From Bacillus mesophilus (GTDB taxonomy: Bacteria; Bacillota; Bacilli; Bacillales; SA4): DNA of 64,000 nucleotides. Under the pieces are notes generated by a model that ran no database searches, was not told where the DNA came from, and saw nothing but the letters and a program-made list of their open reading frames with translations. Shown piece after piece: positions 27,726 through 43,616 of the stretch (positions are counted from its first letter, which is position 1; each line of letters starts with the position of its first letter). Position numbers and translations under genes: made by a program. The stretch covers positions 62,001 through 126,000 of the forward strand of contig NZ_JAAIWM010000005.1 in the NCBI RefSeq assembly GCF_011008845.1. The letters run 5' to 3'.

Positions 27726-28141
27726 GCTTTATTCTCCTTCCGCACATTCGTATCATTTTCATCTAGCCATTCTAGATTTTTGAATAGCTCATCTCGGCTA
27801 TATTCAGCAAGCTCGAAATTATTGGTCATTATGATTGCTTCAGTTGGGCAAACCTCTGTACAAAGATCACACAGGATACAAATTTCAAAATTGATATCGT
27901 ACGTGTCAATAATTTTGCCTTTTTTCGTAGGGTCTGGATGCTTCTTCCCTGTTAACTGGATACAATCGGTTGGGCATATATTCGCACATTGATTACAGAC
28001 GATACACTTCTCTGGATAGAATTTTTGAATTCCCCGGAAGCGGTCCGGCAGAGGTAGTGGCTCATTTGGATAATCATATGTTACTTTCTTTTTTGATAAG
28101 TTTTGAAGGGTATATTTTAAACCTTTCGCTAATCCAAGCAT
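27722..28141 (-). CDS. nuoI: complex I subunit I (2x[4Fe-4S])
   Basis: A 139-aa ferredoxin-like arm subunit carrying clusters N6a and N6b: CIVCNQCANICPTDC (~46-60) and CILCDLCTEVCPTEA (~87-101). It passes electrons to NuoB. It begins with ATG behind GGGGTG. A 284-nt gap containing a dispersed inverted-repeat element separates it from nuoH, the only large gap in the operon. Confidence 0.96.
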   Translation of the reverse strand: MLGLAKGLKYTLQNLSKKKVTYDYPNEPLPLPDRFRGIQKFYPEKCIVCNQCANICPTDCIQLTGKKHPDPTKKGKIIDTYDINFEICILCDLCTEVCPTEAIIMTNNFELAEYSRDELFKNLEWLDENDTNVRKENKA

Positions 28142-28257
28142 GCTCTTTTCACACCCCTTTTTAGTCGTTTGTTTAGACTTTAATTTTAGAGTTTTAGGTG
28201 TTTTTTTAGATTTTTTTTATTTGTTACTTTTGAATAGGGAGTTAGGTCAATACTAAG

Positions 28258-28390
28258 TTCGTTCCATTGCGCTACAGACACTTGCTTTCCGCGGGGAGGG
28301 ATGTGAGCCTCCTCGGCTTCGCCTGTGGGGTCTCACACTTCCCTCTATCTCCCGCAGGAGTCAAGTGTCTTCCGCTCCATTCCACTATCC
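28258..28390. repeat. dispersed ~130-bp inverted-repeat element, copy 1 (inside the nuo operon)
   Basis: Core marks: CACTTGCTTTCCGCGGGGAG, GTGAGCCTCCTCGGCTTCGC, GGGGTCTCAC and CCCGCAGGAGTCAAGTG. The left and right halves are complementary (CACTTG/CAAGTG, CGCGGG/CCCGC, GTGAG/CTCAC), so the element folds into a long branched hairpin. It sits between nuoH and nuoI. Copies 2 and 3 are at 46.2 and 59.8 kb. Confidence 0.85.
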
Positions 28391-28425
28391 TAATACTTCA
28401 AGGTAACAACCTTTATAAAATAAAA

Positions 28426-29436
28426 TTATCTAAAGAACAACTCTTTCATCAACGCTGTAAAGAATATATTACCTAGTGCTACTGGTAATAGTACCTTCCA
28501 GCCGAATTCCATTAATTGGTCTGCTCGTAAACGTGGGAATGTGTAACGAATCCACATGAGTAGGAAGACAATAAACATAAACTTTAGTGAGAACCAGATT
28601 GCGCCTGGAATAAAGCTTAGGAATTCAAATGGAGGTAACCATCCACCCAGGAATAGAACTGTTGTTAAAGCTGCCATTGCGAATAGATATACATATTCCG
28701 CAAGCATGAAGAATGCCCAACGGAAACCTGAATACTCAACATGGAAACCAGCAACTAGTTCAGATTCTGCTTCTGGTAAATCGAATGGTGTACGGTTAAG
28801 CTCGGCAACCGACGCGATGAAGAACACCACAAATGCTACAGGTTGAAGTAGGATAAACCACATTGTTTCTCCCTGTGCTGCGACGATTTCATTCAAATTT
28901 AAACTTCCTGATAATAGAATTACTCCAATTACAGACATAACTAATGGAATCTCATATGAGATCATCTGAGCGGCAGCACGCATTCCACCCATTAAGGCAT
29001 ATTTATTATTAGACGCCCATCCACCTGTTACAATCCCAATTGTCGTGATACCTGAGACAGCAACATAATAAAGTAGCCCTACGCCTATATCTGCAAACTG
29101 AAAAGACTCTGTAAAGGGAATCGTAGCAAGCACCATAAAGGCAGGTGTAAACGCGATTACAGGTGCTAGGATAAACAATGGTCGATCAGCTAGCTTTGGA
29201 ATGGTATCTTCCTTTAAAAGTAATTTCAAAACGTCAGCAATAGTCTGAAGTAATCCCCATCTACCACCAACCTGATTGGGTCCAATACGTCCTTGCATAA
29301 AGGCCATCGTCTTTCTTTCCGCCAAAATGCCGTAGGTAACAAAACCTAGTACTACCATTAAAAATGCCGTTGCTAATCCGAAAAAGATTAGAAAGTTAGT
29401 TAGACTTGGGGATGACTGTAATAAGCCTTCAATCAT
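28426..29436 (-). CDS. nuoH: complex I subunit H
   Basis: A 336-aa membrane subunit (ND1) forming the quinone-site entrance with NuoB and NuoD. Signatures: YGILAERKTMAFMQGRIGPN and LNRTPFDLPEAESELVAGFH, the latter with the acidic cluster of the first proton channel. Start overlaps the nuoD stop (TAATG) behind GGGAGG. Confidence 0.96.
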   Translation of the reverse strand: MIEGLLQSSPSLTNFLIFFGLATAFLMVVLGFVTYGILAERKTMAFMQGRIGPNQVGGRWGLLQTIADVLKLLLKEDTIPKLADRPLFILAPVIAFTPAFMVLATIPFTESFQFADIGVGLLYYVAVSGITTIGIVTGGWASNNKYALMGGMRAAAQMISYEIPLVMSVIGVILLSGSLNLNEIVAAQGETMWFILLQPVAFVVFFIASVAELNRTPFDLPEAESELVAGFHVEYSGFRWAFFMLAEYVYLFAMAALTTVLFLGGWLPPFEFLSFIPGAIWFSLKFMFIVFLLMWIRYTFPRLRADQLMEFGWKVLLPVALGNIFFTALMKELFFR

Positions 29437-30536
29437 TATCCGTCAACCTCCCCAAGTACGATATCAATTCCACCTAGAATGGCAATAAGGTTGGCCATGT
29501 TTTCTCCCTCAAGAAGTTTAGGTAGGATTTGCAGATTATAGAATGATGGTCTTCTAAACTTCAAACGATATGGTTCCTTTTTTCCATCACTTGATATATA
29601 ACATCCAATCTCTCCACGTGGTGATTCAATACGTACAAATGCTTCACCTTTTGGAGCTTTAATGATCTTTGGTACCTTCGCCATAATTTCGCCTTCAGCT
29701 GGAAATTGTTCAACTGCTTGCTCTACTATTTTAAGAGATTCTTCAATTTCCTCCATACGGCAATGATAACGAGACCAGCAATCTCCCTCTTCTCTTACAG
29801 GGATATCGAACTTAAAGCGGTCATAGATGGAGTATGGCTCATCCTTACGAAGATCCCACTTCACACCTGTACTACGTAGGTTTGCACCGCTTAGTGAATA
29901 AGCAATAGCTTCTTCTTTTGTATAAGTTCCTACACCCTTAACACGAGACATGAAAATTTCATTTCCAGTGACAAGGTCATGATATCCAGCAAGTTGCTTT
30001 CTCATATAAGGAACGAAGTCTTGAACCTTCTCAATCCAGCCTTCAGGAGCGTCCCACTTTACTCCCCCTACACGCATGTAGTTAAACGTTAGTCGTGCAC
30101 CTGAAAGTTCATTTAACAGATTAATAATCATTTCACGCTCTCTAAAAGCATACAAGAATGGACTAACTGCACCAATGTCTAATAAATATGTACCATACCA
30201 AACTAGATGGCTAGCAATACGTCCTAATTCCATAGCAAGAACACGTAAATACTCCGCTCTTTCTGGGATTTCAAGACCCATCATCGTTTCAACTGCGTGG
30301 CAGATCACATAGTTATTCGTCATGGCAGATAAGTAGTCCAGACGGTCTGTATAAGGAATGATTTGTGTATACTGTAGATCCTCAGCTAGCTTCTCTGTAC
30401 CTCGGTGCAAGTACCCAATTACTGGAGTAGCTTCAATAATGGTTTCGCCATCTATTTTTAGTACGATCCGGAAAACTCCATGTGTACTAGGATGCTGTGG
30501 ACCTACGTTCAGTAGCATTTCCTCTGTTCGAATCAA
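29436..30536 (-). CDS. nuoD: complex I subunit D (49-kDa type)
   Basis: A 366-aa hydrogenase-like subunit lining the quinone cavity. Motifs: NVGPQHPSTHGVFRIVLKID with the quinone-binding His, GYLHRGTEKLAED, and ESPRGEIGCYISSDG near the C-terminus. Starts at TTG (30534-30536) with GGAGGTG upstream. Not fused to NuoC, unlike in E. coli. Confidence 0.95.
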   Translation of the reverse strand: MIRTEEMLLNVGPQHPSTHGVFRIVLKIDGETIIEATPVIGYLHRGTEKLAEDLQYTQIIPYTDRLDYLSAMTNNYVICHAVETMMGLEIPERAEYLRVLAMELGRIASHLVWYGTYLLDIGAVSPFLYAFREREMIINLLNELSGARLTFNYMRVGGVKWDAPEGWIEKVQDFVPYMRKQLAGYHDLVTGNEIFMSRVKGVGTYTKEEAIAYSLSGANLRSTGVKWDLRKDEPYSIYDRFKFDIPVREEGDCWSRYHCRMEEIEESLKIVEQAVEQFPAEGEIMAKVPKIIKAPKGEAFVRIESPRGEIGCYISSDGKKEPYRLKFRRPSFYNLQILPKLLEGENMANLIAILGGIDIVLGEVDG

Positions 30537-30539
30537 TGA

Positions 30540-31970
30540 CTACACCTCCACATCGTACGGTTCATAGTCTTTTCTTAATGGGTGTCCGACCCAATCATCT
30601 GGTAGCATAATTCGTGTTAAGTTAGGGTGATTTTTGAAGATAATACCTAATAGGTCATAAGCTTCTCGTTCTGGCCAATTTGCACCCTTCCATAAATTAG
30701 CTAAAGAGTCTGTAACAGGCTCATCGCGGTCAATTTTCACCTTTAACGCAAGTGATTGACGATTTTTATAAGAGTAGAAATGGACATACATTTCCATATG
30801 AGTTACATAATCTGTACCATGTAACTCTGATAAATAATCAAAGCTTAATTGCTCATTATACTTCAAAAATTCCGCAACTTTGTAATACATATCAGTTTTA
30901 GCAATAATAGTAGGAACATCCTTAGAAAGTGTATTAATATAAGAATCTTCTAACACATCACCAAGATGTTCTTTGATAACCTTTACATATTTATCTAAAT
31001 ATGGCTGATTAGGAGAAGGCTTTTGTTCTTCAGCTTTTTCTTCGGTATCTCCTGCTTTTCCTGCCTTTGCCCTTGCGGCTGCAGCGGCGGCTGCCTTTGC
31101 TTTTGCGGCTGCAATTGCCTTTGCTTTTTCATCATCACCTGCAGCACCACCTGCTGAAGTTCCGGCTGCTTTAGCTTTTGCCGCTGCTGCTGCCTTTGCT
31201 TTTGCGGCTGCAATCGCCTTTGCTTTCGCTTTTGCTTCATCATCGTCTGTGGAATCAGCAGTTGCTTCATTACCTTGTTTTGCAATCGCAGCTGCCTTGG
31301 CCTTTGCAGCCGCTGCTGCTTTGGCCTTAGCTACTGCTGCAGCCTTTTTCTTAGCAAGATCAGCGTCATCCTCAGAGTCACTCTCCGTAGCTGCCTCAGC
31401 TTGTTGCTTTTCTGCTAATCGCTTTTGTGCTGCTTCTTTTGCCTTTTGTGCAGCTTCTCTTTTAAGCTCTTCCTTTGTCTTTTCAGCTGGGGCTTCATTT
31501 ACTTCTTCACCTTCAGCTTCAGCTTTTTTCTCTGCTAACTTTTTAAGGGCTGCTTCTTTTGCTTTCTGAGCTGCTTCCTTTTTTAGTTCTTCTTTTGTTT
31601 TTTCAGCAGGAGTTTCCTCTTCGCGGTCAGACTCTGCCTGAGCTTTTTTCTCAGCTAGACGCTTTTGTGCTGCTTCCTTCGCCTTCTGAGCCGCTTCTCT
31701 TTTTAATTCTTCTTTTGTTTTTTCAGAAGGGGCTTCGCTTGTCACTTCCCCTTCAGCTTCAGCCTTTTTCTCAGCCAGCTTCTTTAAAGCAGCTTCCTTA
31801 GCTTTCTGAGCTGCTTCCTTTTTTAACTCTTCTTTTGTTTTTTCAGCAGGCGCAGGTTCTTCCCCTGACTCTGCTTGAGCTTTTTTCTCAGCTAAACGGC
31901 GCATCGCTTCTTCCTTTGCCTTTTCGGCTGCTTCACGTTTTTGCTGTTCAAGGCTCTTTTCATCACTCAT
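30540..31970 (-). CDS. nuoC: complex I subunit C with long repetitive N-terminal extension
   Basis: A 476-aa protein in which only the last ~155 residues are NuoC (signature [20 protein letters not shown], ending [12 protein letters not shown]). The first ~320 residues are an extension absent from ordinary NuoC (~150-200 aa): five ~40-residue charged repeats ([18 protein letters not shown] type, residues 1-204) followed by an Ala/Lys-rich segment (~205-318, [15 protein letters not shown]). It is likely helical or coiled-coil and cytoplasmic. The repeats alternate in two versions. The ATG overlaps the nuoB stop (ATGA). Similar Ala/Lys/Glu-rich extensions occur in NuoC of some other Bacillus; their role is unknown. 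Confidence 0.93.
   Translation of the reverse strand: MSDEKSLEQQKREAAEKAKEEAMRRLAEKKAQAESGEEPAPAEKTKEELKKEAAQKAKEAALKKLAEKKAEAEGEVTSEAPSEKTKEELKREAAQKAKEAAQKRLAEKKAQAESDREEETPAEKTKEELKKEAAQKAKEAALKKLAEKKAEAEGEEVNEAPAEKTKEELKREAAQKAKEAAQKRLAEKQQAEAATESDSEDDADLAKKKAAAVAKAKAAAAAKAKAAAIAKQGNEATADSTDDDEAKAKAKAIAAAKAKAAAAAKAKAAGTSAGGAAGDDEKAKAIAAAKAKAAAAAAARAKAGKAGDTEEKAEEQKPSPNQPYLDKYVKVIKEHLGDVLEDSYINTLSKDVPTIIAKTDMYYKVAEFLKYNEQLSFDYLSELHGTDYVTHMEMYVHFYSYKNRQSLALKVKIDRDEPVTDSLANLWKGANWPEREAYDLLGIIFKNHPNLTRIMLPDDWVGHPLRKDYEPYDVEV
31360..31970 (-). repeat. in-frame ~120-bp tandem repeats in nuoC
   Basis: Five ~40-codon units (about 120 bp each) encode KTKEELK[K/R][10 protein letters not shown] followed by either [14 protein letters not shown] or [13 protein letters not shown]. 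Units 1, 3 and 5 are of the second kind, 2 and 4 of the first, giving a ~240-bp higher-order period that points to expansion by duplication of unit pairs. Confidence 0.85.
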
Positions 31971-32485
31971 CGACTAGTCACCTGCTTCCCAGTCTTTGCT
32001 TCATAACGAATCTTTTCCTTCAATTTATTAATTCCATAAATTAAAGCAGCAGGATTTGGAGGACATCCAGGAATATAGACATCTACAGGAACAATTTGGT
32101 CTACCCCTTTTACAACAGCATATGATTTCACATATGGACCGCCAGCAGTAGCACAAGATCCCATAGCAATTACCCATTTAGGTTCTGGCATTTGATCATA
32201 TAAACGCTTTAAAACTGGTGCCATTTTTTTCGTAACCGTACCTGAGACGATCATAACGTCAGATTGACGTGGTGATGTACGGAAGAATGATCCAAAGCGA
32301 TCTAAGTCATAATGGGATGAACCTACTCCCATCATTTCGATGGCACAGCAAGCTAGACCAAAGGTTAATGGCCATAGTGAATTACTTCTTGCCCAAGCCT
32401 TTAGCTCTTCAAGTGTTGACATAAATACATTTCGTTGTAGCTCTTCCATTTCTTCAGGTGTAATATTCTCTAGTTTTAAATCCAT
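31967..32485 (-). CDS. nuoB: complex I subunit B (cluster N2)
   Basis: A 172-aa subunit binding the terminal [4Fe-4S] cluster N2 that reduces quinone. Ligands: the tandem Cys pair in [11 protein letters not shown], Cys in MGSCATAGG and Cys in IPGCPPNP. Start set at ATG 32485 with AAGGGTG at good spacing; the seven-residue longer GTG form has no ribosome binding site. Its start lies within the 3' end of nuoA. Confidence 0.95.
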   Translation of the reverse strand: MDLKLENITPEEMEELQRNVFMSTLEELKAWARSNSLWPLTFGLACCAIEMMGVGSSHYDLDRFGSFFRTSPRQSDVMIVSGTVTKKMAPVLKRLYDQMPEPKWVIAMGSCATAGGPYVKSYAVVKGVDQIVPVDVYIPGCPPNPAALIYGINKLKEKIRYEAKTGKQVTSR

Positions 32486-32850
32486 TTCAGCACACCCTTC
32501 TTCCACGCATAAATTAACCCAATTAATAACATTACTACAAATATAAGCATTTCAATAAGTGCAAAAATCCCTAAGCTCTCATAAGCAACTGCCCATGGAT
32601 AAAGAAAGACCGTTTCCACATCAAAGATAACAAACATTAACGCAAATATATAATATCGTACATTAAACTGAACTCTCGCATCATGGAAAGGCTCAATTCC
32701 ACTTTCATACGTTGTTGCCTTTGCTTCACTAGGTTTATACGGACGTAATATACGACCGGCCGTTAATGCAACAACAGGTAAAATGACACCTAATATTAAG
32801 AAAATCAAAACAATAAGGTAATTATTCTGGTATAAATTTAATAACTCCAT
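32476..32850 (-). CDS. nuoA: complex I subunit A
   Basis: A 124-aa, three-helix membrane subunit (ND3) with the conserved loop [20 protein letters not shown] and [12 protein letters not shown] (acidic residues near the quinone channel). First gene of the operon, starting with ATG behind AAGGAGG, about 80 nt downstream of a near-consensus sigma-A promoter. Confidence 0.95.
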   Translation of the reverse strand: MELLNLYQNNYLIVLIFLILGVILPVVALTAGRILRPYKPSEAKATTYESGIEPFHDARVQFNVRYYIFALMFVIFDVETVFLYPWAVAYESLGIFALIEMLIFVVMLLIGLIYAWKKGVLKWI

Positions 32851-32930
32851 CTTGATCGCCTCCTTTTTCCCCTAACCTTTTCCATCTCTGATTCATATCA
32901 TTTTCATATTTCTTCCTTGTAACCGTAAAC

Positions 32931-32959
32931 ATTATATCATTTACACATATGTGTGTCGA
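32931..32959 (-). promoter_or_regulatory. sigma-A promoter of the nuo operon with embedded palindrome
   Basis: Minus-strand TCGACA (-35, 32954-32959), 17-nt spacer, TATAAT (-10, 32931-32936). The spacer contains the perfect 12-bp palindrome ACACATATGTGT (32943-32954), a plausible operator overlapping the -35 edge. Confidence 0.75.
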
Positions 32960-33063
32960 TAAACCTTAAGGATAAGTTTGCAAAAACGGAGCAGGTCAGT
33001 GATTACCATAAAACCAGGATGGATTAGAAAGGGTACAAAATAGCAATAGGAAATATTAAAGTA

Positions 33064-33098
33064 GCAAAAAGCCTTAGGCATTTAACACCTAAGGCTTC
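33064..33098 (-). terminator. terminator of the atp operon
   Basis: On the minus strand AAGCCTTAGGTG ... GCCTAAGGCTT with a T-run, just after the atpC stop codon. Confidence 0.9.
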
Positions 33099-33102
33099 TA
33101 AT

Positions 33103-33516
<414 letters not shown>

Positions 33517-33530
33517 CTATGTCCCTTTTA

Positions 33531-35012
<1,482 letters not shown>

Positions 35013-35059
35013 TTAGTGTTTTACTAACACCAGTCTGTTTCCAAGCACTTGATTTATGT

Positions 35060-35929
<870 letters not shown>

Positions 35930-36030
35930 TCACCACCTTTTTTTTAATACCTAAAGCATTATTTGTACAATGTCGTTACACCGTACAGTAAAGTGGCCAA
36001 GCAGCAATTTATGCTGCTTAGCATGATCTA

Positions 36031-38671
<2,641 letters not shown>

Positions 38672-38772
38672 TTAAAGACTGAATCTTTACTATTTTACAT
38701 AAAGGAATGGCGAAGATTCTCTAGTAGAGACGACTTCGCCACTATTGAACTTTTTATATGTTCAAATGATTA

Positions 38773-39018
<246 letters not shown>

Positions 39019-39037
39019 TTATTTAAAATAATTTATT

Positions 39038-40169
<1,132 letters not shown>

Positions 40170-40173
40170 GTAC

Positions 40174-40395
40174 TCATTCCCCTGAAAAAAAGTGACGGAC
40201 TAATCGCAGCATTGAGTAAATGCCTGTTGCCAATCCTAGTAGAAGTCCAATGATTAGGAAAAGAGGGAATGAACCAATTGTTTGATCTAGCCATCTTCCT
40301 AGGAAAATCCCTATTAAAATCGAACCTACCAGTTGAGAAAGGATGGCTCCGTACAATGCCATCGCATGCATAGGATGCCGATTATTCCTGCTCAT
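40174..40395 (-). CDS. AtpZ/AtpI-type F0F1 accessory protein
   Basis: A 73-aa protein with two transmembrane helices (ILSQLVGSILIGIFLGRWLD and FLIIGLLLGLATGIYSML), the ATPase gene1 family. First gene of the atp operon with GGAGGAG upstream. The family has been linked to Mg2+/Ca2+ transport for the synthase. Confidence 0.85.
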   Translation of the reverse strand: MSRNNRHPMHAMALYGAILSQLVGSILIGIFLGRWLDQTIGSFPLFLIIGLLLGLATGIYSMLRLVRHFFSGE

Positions 40396-40501
40396 ATATT
40401 GGCGCTCCTCCGACTACAAAAGTGAATTTTTCCATCGATAGAAAAGCTTCGAGAAACATTGATTCTATCGGTTTGTAACCCTTATCATCATACCCTTTGT
40501 A

Positions 40502-40530
40502 AGCATACAATAGGGTATTGTCAATGTCAA
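40502..40530 (-). promoter_or_regulatory. sigma-A promoter of the atp operon
   Basis: Minus-strand TTGACA (-35, 40525-40530, perfect), 17-nt spacer, TATGCT (-10, 40502-40507, 4 of 6). It lies about 105 nt upstream of the first gene. Confidence 0.7.
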
Positions 40531-40614
40531 CGTGTTCCTACCAAAAAGTTAATTCACCAATTTTTGTGTTTGCAAAATGTTCACATTTATTCCTTTGCTG
40601 CGATTGTCCGTTTA

Positions 40615-42864
40615 TTACTTGTTTCCTACGAATGTTGAGTCAATATTAATAATTGTTTCAATCGTATCTTCTTTACCTTTATACTTTACAAAAACTAACC
40701 CTTTAAATGTTCCAATTACCCCAATCTCTTCCTTTGTTAGCTGCTTCTTAATAAGACCTCGCGCTATATTCTTTGTGTAATCTAAATATTTTATGAATCG
40801 TAAGGTATCAGGATCATACAAAATGATGCCAAGTTCTTCTGCCCCACCCGGTAAATAGGCTTCGTACCGATAGGTGTCCGGTGTGTCTCCTGGTCCAAAT
40901 TGAAAGCCCATAATCCGAGGATAATCAGGTTCTTCAATGACAAATAGGTAAGGAAGATGAATGGGCTTACCCTGTTCATAGATGGTAAGCCACTTAGAGT
41001 AGATTCCTTCCTTTAAAATCGAAGGAGTTAAGTCTAATGAAATGCTTACTTTCTGTTTTTCCTTTGGGCCTACTTTAAAGCTTTTGGGCAAATGCCATTG
41101 CAGGCCATTTTCAGCAAATGGCTGTTCAAAGCTATACTCTTTTTCCTCCGAACTTTGGTTATCAATCGTAAGCGTGATGGTTTTCTCTGTACGAGGGTCT
41201 TCATTATGAAACATTCCAAATGAAAAGGAACCTGGGTATACTAATGTGTCAGCTTTTACAGCCTGATCAATTTGAATTCTGCCTGCTCCTTGCACAATTG
41301 GCTCATATAAATCTTTTCCTTGATTTAACCGTTTTGCCGTGTTCATTAGAGAAGCCTTAATTTGTTCAGGACTCCAATTCGGATGTGCCTGTTTAATTAG
41401 AGCGGCTGCCCCAGCAACATGAGGTGCGGCCATACTTGTTCCTTGTAAGGAAACATATCCATTCGGCACTGTACTGTTAATGGCCACACCAGGTGCTACA
41501 ACATCCGGCTTTACATCCCACGTATACGTAACAGGACCTCTCGAACTGAAATCCGCCATACTATCTTCTATTTTTTTGAACTCCGTATGAATATATGGAT
41601 TTACCTTTAGATTTTTTTTGATATATTCTCCGTCTTCTTTTGAAATAGACACAACAGGAATCGCAAACTCCACTTCCAATCCACCTGCAAAACTTCCATT
41701 TACATTATTATATATAACGACACCCACTGCTCCATTTTCGAGAGCATTAAAGACCTTCTCTGTGAAAGGAATTGTCCCTCGTTCCATAAGCGCTATATTA
41801 CCTTTTACGTTTTCAGGAATTTCTTCGGGATAACCTTTCCCACTATCGACGAGTTTAACCTCTCTTTTATAATCCCAAGGCTGTCCTCCTTGCATAGGTG
41901 TTAATTCTATCTCTTTACCTCTAGTGCTAAAAGATAGATAAGGAACTTTTATTGGCGGAGTAGAGGCACCTACAGAGATTGCCTTAGAAGAGGTTCCCGG
42001 TGAACCAACCGTCCACATCTCCGGACCAGAGTTTCCACTTGAGGTGACGGCAACTATACCATGTTCAACCGCCTTATTTAAGGCTAAGCTAGTCGGCCAA
42101 TCAGGTCCATTTACATTGTTACCAAGTGACAGGTTGATGACATCTACCTTATCCTTAATTGCCTTTTCAATAGCTGCAATTACTTGTTCAGATGTACCCA
42201 TTCCACCAGGACCTAGTGCACGATAGGCAATAATCTGAGCCTTTGGTGCAACACCTTGAATCTTTCCATCTGCAGCAATAATGCCAGCTACATGCGTTCC
42301 ATGCATGGTTGGCATCCCCTGGGATGCCTTTGTTTCCATTGGATCTTTATCATGATCAACTAAATCAAAGCCACCTTTAAAATTGCGATATAAATCCGGA
42401 TGCGAGTAATCTACTCCGGTATCAATCACTCCAACTTTAATTCCTTCTCCTGTTAATCGGTGATTTTCAACATCTAGGTAGCTCCTAATATCCTCGGCAC
42501 CTATATAAGGTACACTTTTTTCAATTGTGGCCTGATACGTATGATTAGGATATACGCTCTCCACTTCTGCTAATTCTGCTATTCTCTGAACTTCTTCCCT
42601 CTTCCCTGTCAGTGAAACCCCGTTAAAAGCTGTATCAAAAATAGAAGTTATCTTTATAGAAGAAAATTTCTTAATCTTTTTCATCAACTCTTCTTTTTTA
42701 AAAGACTCCGCTACCACAATAACCGACTCTATTTCCTCGCCGAGATCCTCCGGTACCGGGGGACGCTCCGGAAAAGTAAAGACAGAGCTTGCTCCAGTTA
42801 AAGTCGGTACTAGTAAAAAGACAAGTAAAGAAATTAATAACCATACCTTACATTTTCTAAGCAT
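40615..42864 (-). CDS. Vpr-like secreted subtilisin-family serine protease with PA domain
   Basis: A 749-aa extracellular S8 protease related to Vpr. Signal peptide (1-25), I9 propeptide (~45-110, SVIVVAESFKKEEL to VYPNHTY), catalytic Asp148 (GVIDTGVDYSHPD), His188 (MHGTHVAGI), oxyanion Asn in SSGNSGP, a PA insert (~325-420), Ser477 (LQGTSMAAPHVAG), then C-terminal beta modules. No sorting signal or membrane tail. Start at ATG 42864 with AAGAGGTGG; the longer frame has 32 unrelated residues. It is inserted between upp and the atp operon, adjacent genes in B. subtilis, and is bounded upstream by a G5/C5 palindrome. Confidence 0.92.
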   Translation of the reverse strand: MLRKCKVWLLISLLVFLLVPTLTGASSVFTFPERPPVPEDLGEEIESVIVVAESFKKEELMKKIKKFSSIKITSIFDTAFNGVSLTGKREEVQRIAELAEVESVYPNHTYQATIEKSVPYIGAEDIRSYLDVENHRLTGEGIKVGVIDTGVDYSHPDLYRNFKGGFDLVDHDKDPMETKASQGMPTMHGTHVAGIIAADGKIQGVAPKAQIIAYRALGPGGMGTSEQVIAAIEKAIKDKVDVINLSLGNNVNGPDWPTSLALNKAVEHGIVAVTSSGNSGPEMWTVGSPGTSSKAISVGASTPPIKVPYLSFSTRGKEIELTPMQGGQPWDYKREVKLVDSGKGYPEEIPENVKGNIALMERGTIPFTEKVFNALENGAVGVVIYNNVNGSFAGGLEVEFAIPVVSISKEDGEYIKKNLKVNPYIHTEFKKIEDSMADFSSRGPVTYTWDVKPDVVAPGVAINSTVPNGYVSLQGTSMAAPHVAGAAALIKQAHPNWSPEQIKASLMNTAKRLNQGKDLYEPIVQGAGRIQIDQAVKADTLVYPGSFSFGMFHNEDPRTEKTITLTIDNQSSEEKEYSFEQPFAENGLQWHLPKSFKVGPKEKQKVSISLDLTPSILKEGIYSKWLTIYEQGKPIHLPYLFVIEEPDYPRIMGFQFGPGDTPDTYRYEAYLPGGAEELGIILYDPDTLRFIKYLDYTKNIARGLIKKQLTKEEIGVIGTFKGLVFVKYKGKEDTIETIINIDSTFVGNK

Positions 42865-42934
42865 ATATCCCACCTCTTTAACGTAGGGTGTGCAACATGC
42901 CAAAGTTCCATTCTTCTCTCTTGCATAAACGCAA

Positions 42935-42967
42935 TAAAGGAGTGGGGGCCTGTCCCCCACTCCTTTA
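42935..42967. repeat. REP-like palindrome D, doubling as upp terminator
   Basis: 14-bp perfect arms (TAAAGGAGTGGGGG and complement) around CCTGT. The core GGGGGCC..CCCCC resembles copies A-C but the outer arms differ. It lies about 20 nt after the upp stop, with TTTATTGCGTTT following on the minus strand. Confidence 0.7.
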
Positions 42968-42986
42968 CTACACTATAAAACCACTT

Positions 42987-43616
42987 TTATTTCGTTCCAA
43001 ATAAACGGTCACCTGCATCACCTAATCCAGGAACAATGTAACCATGATCGTTAAGCATTTCATCCATTGCAGCGACGAAGATATCAACGTCTGGGTGTGC
43101 TTCTTGAACAAGCGCCACTCCTTCAGGTGCAGCAATAATACACATTAGCTTAATATTTTTAGCTCCACGCTTTTTCAATGAGTTAATTGCTTCAGCAGCA
43201 GATCCGCCAGTTGCTAGCATAGGATCTAACACAATAAAATCTCTCTCTTCCACATCGCTAGGTAACTTCACATAATATTCAACTGGTTGAAGTGTCTCCG
43301 GATCCCGATATAGTCCAACATGTCCTACCTTTGCAGCAGGAATTAACTTTAAAATCCCATCTACCATTCCAAGGCCCGCACGTAGAATTGGTATTAATCC
43401 TAGCTTTTTACCAGCAAGCATTTTCGATTTCGCAATCGCGACAGGTGTCTCGATTTCAACCTCTTCTAAAGGTAAATCACGTGTAATTTCAAAAGCCATT
43501 AAACTTGCAACTTCATCGACTAGCTCACGGAATTCCTTTGTACCTGTACGTTTATCTCTTATGTATGATAGTTTATGTTGAATTAACGGATGATCAAATA
43601 CATAGACTTTACTCAA
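42987..43616 (-). CDS. upp: uracil phosphoribosyltransferase
   Basis: Converts uracil and PRPP to UMP (pyrimidine salvage). The PRPP loop is [14 protein letters not shown] and the uracil-binding C-terminus is [18 protein letters not shown] start at TTG 43616 ([15 protein letters not shown]), with AAGGGAG upstream, giving 209 aa, the standard length; the longer frame adds 16 residues. Confidence 0.95.
   Translation of the reverse strand: MSKVYVFDHPLIQHKLSYIRDKRTGTKEFRELVDEVASLMAFEITRDLPLEEVEIETPVAIAKSKMLAGKKLGLIPILRAGLGMVDGILKLIPAAKVGHVGLYRDPETLQPVEYYVKLPSDVEERDFIVLDPMLATGGSAAEAINSLKKRGAKNIKLMCIIAAPEGVALVQEAHPDVDIFVAAMDEMLNDHGYIVPGLGDAGDRLFGTK

Noticed and set aside
31249..31569. Plus-strand Ala/Ser-rich ORFs opposite nuoC and spoIIQ
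   Set aside because: They mirror the low-complexity codons of the real minus-strand genes and have no ribosome binding sites.
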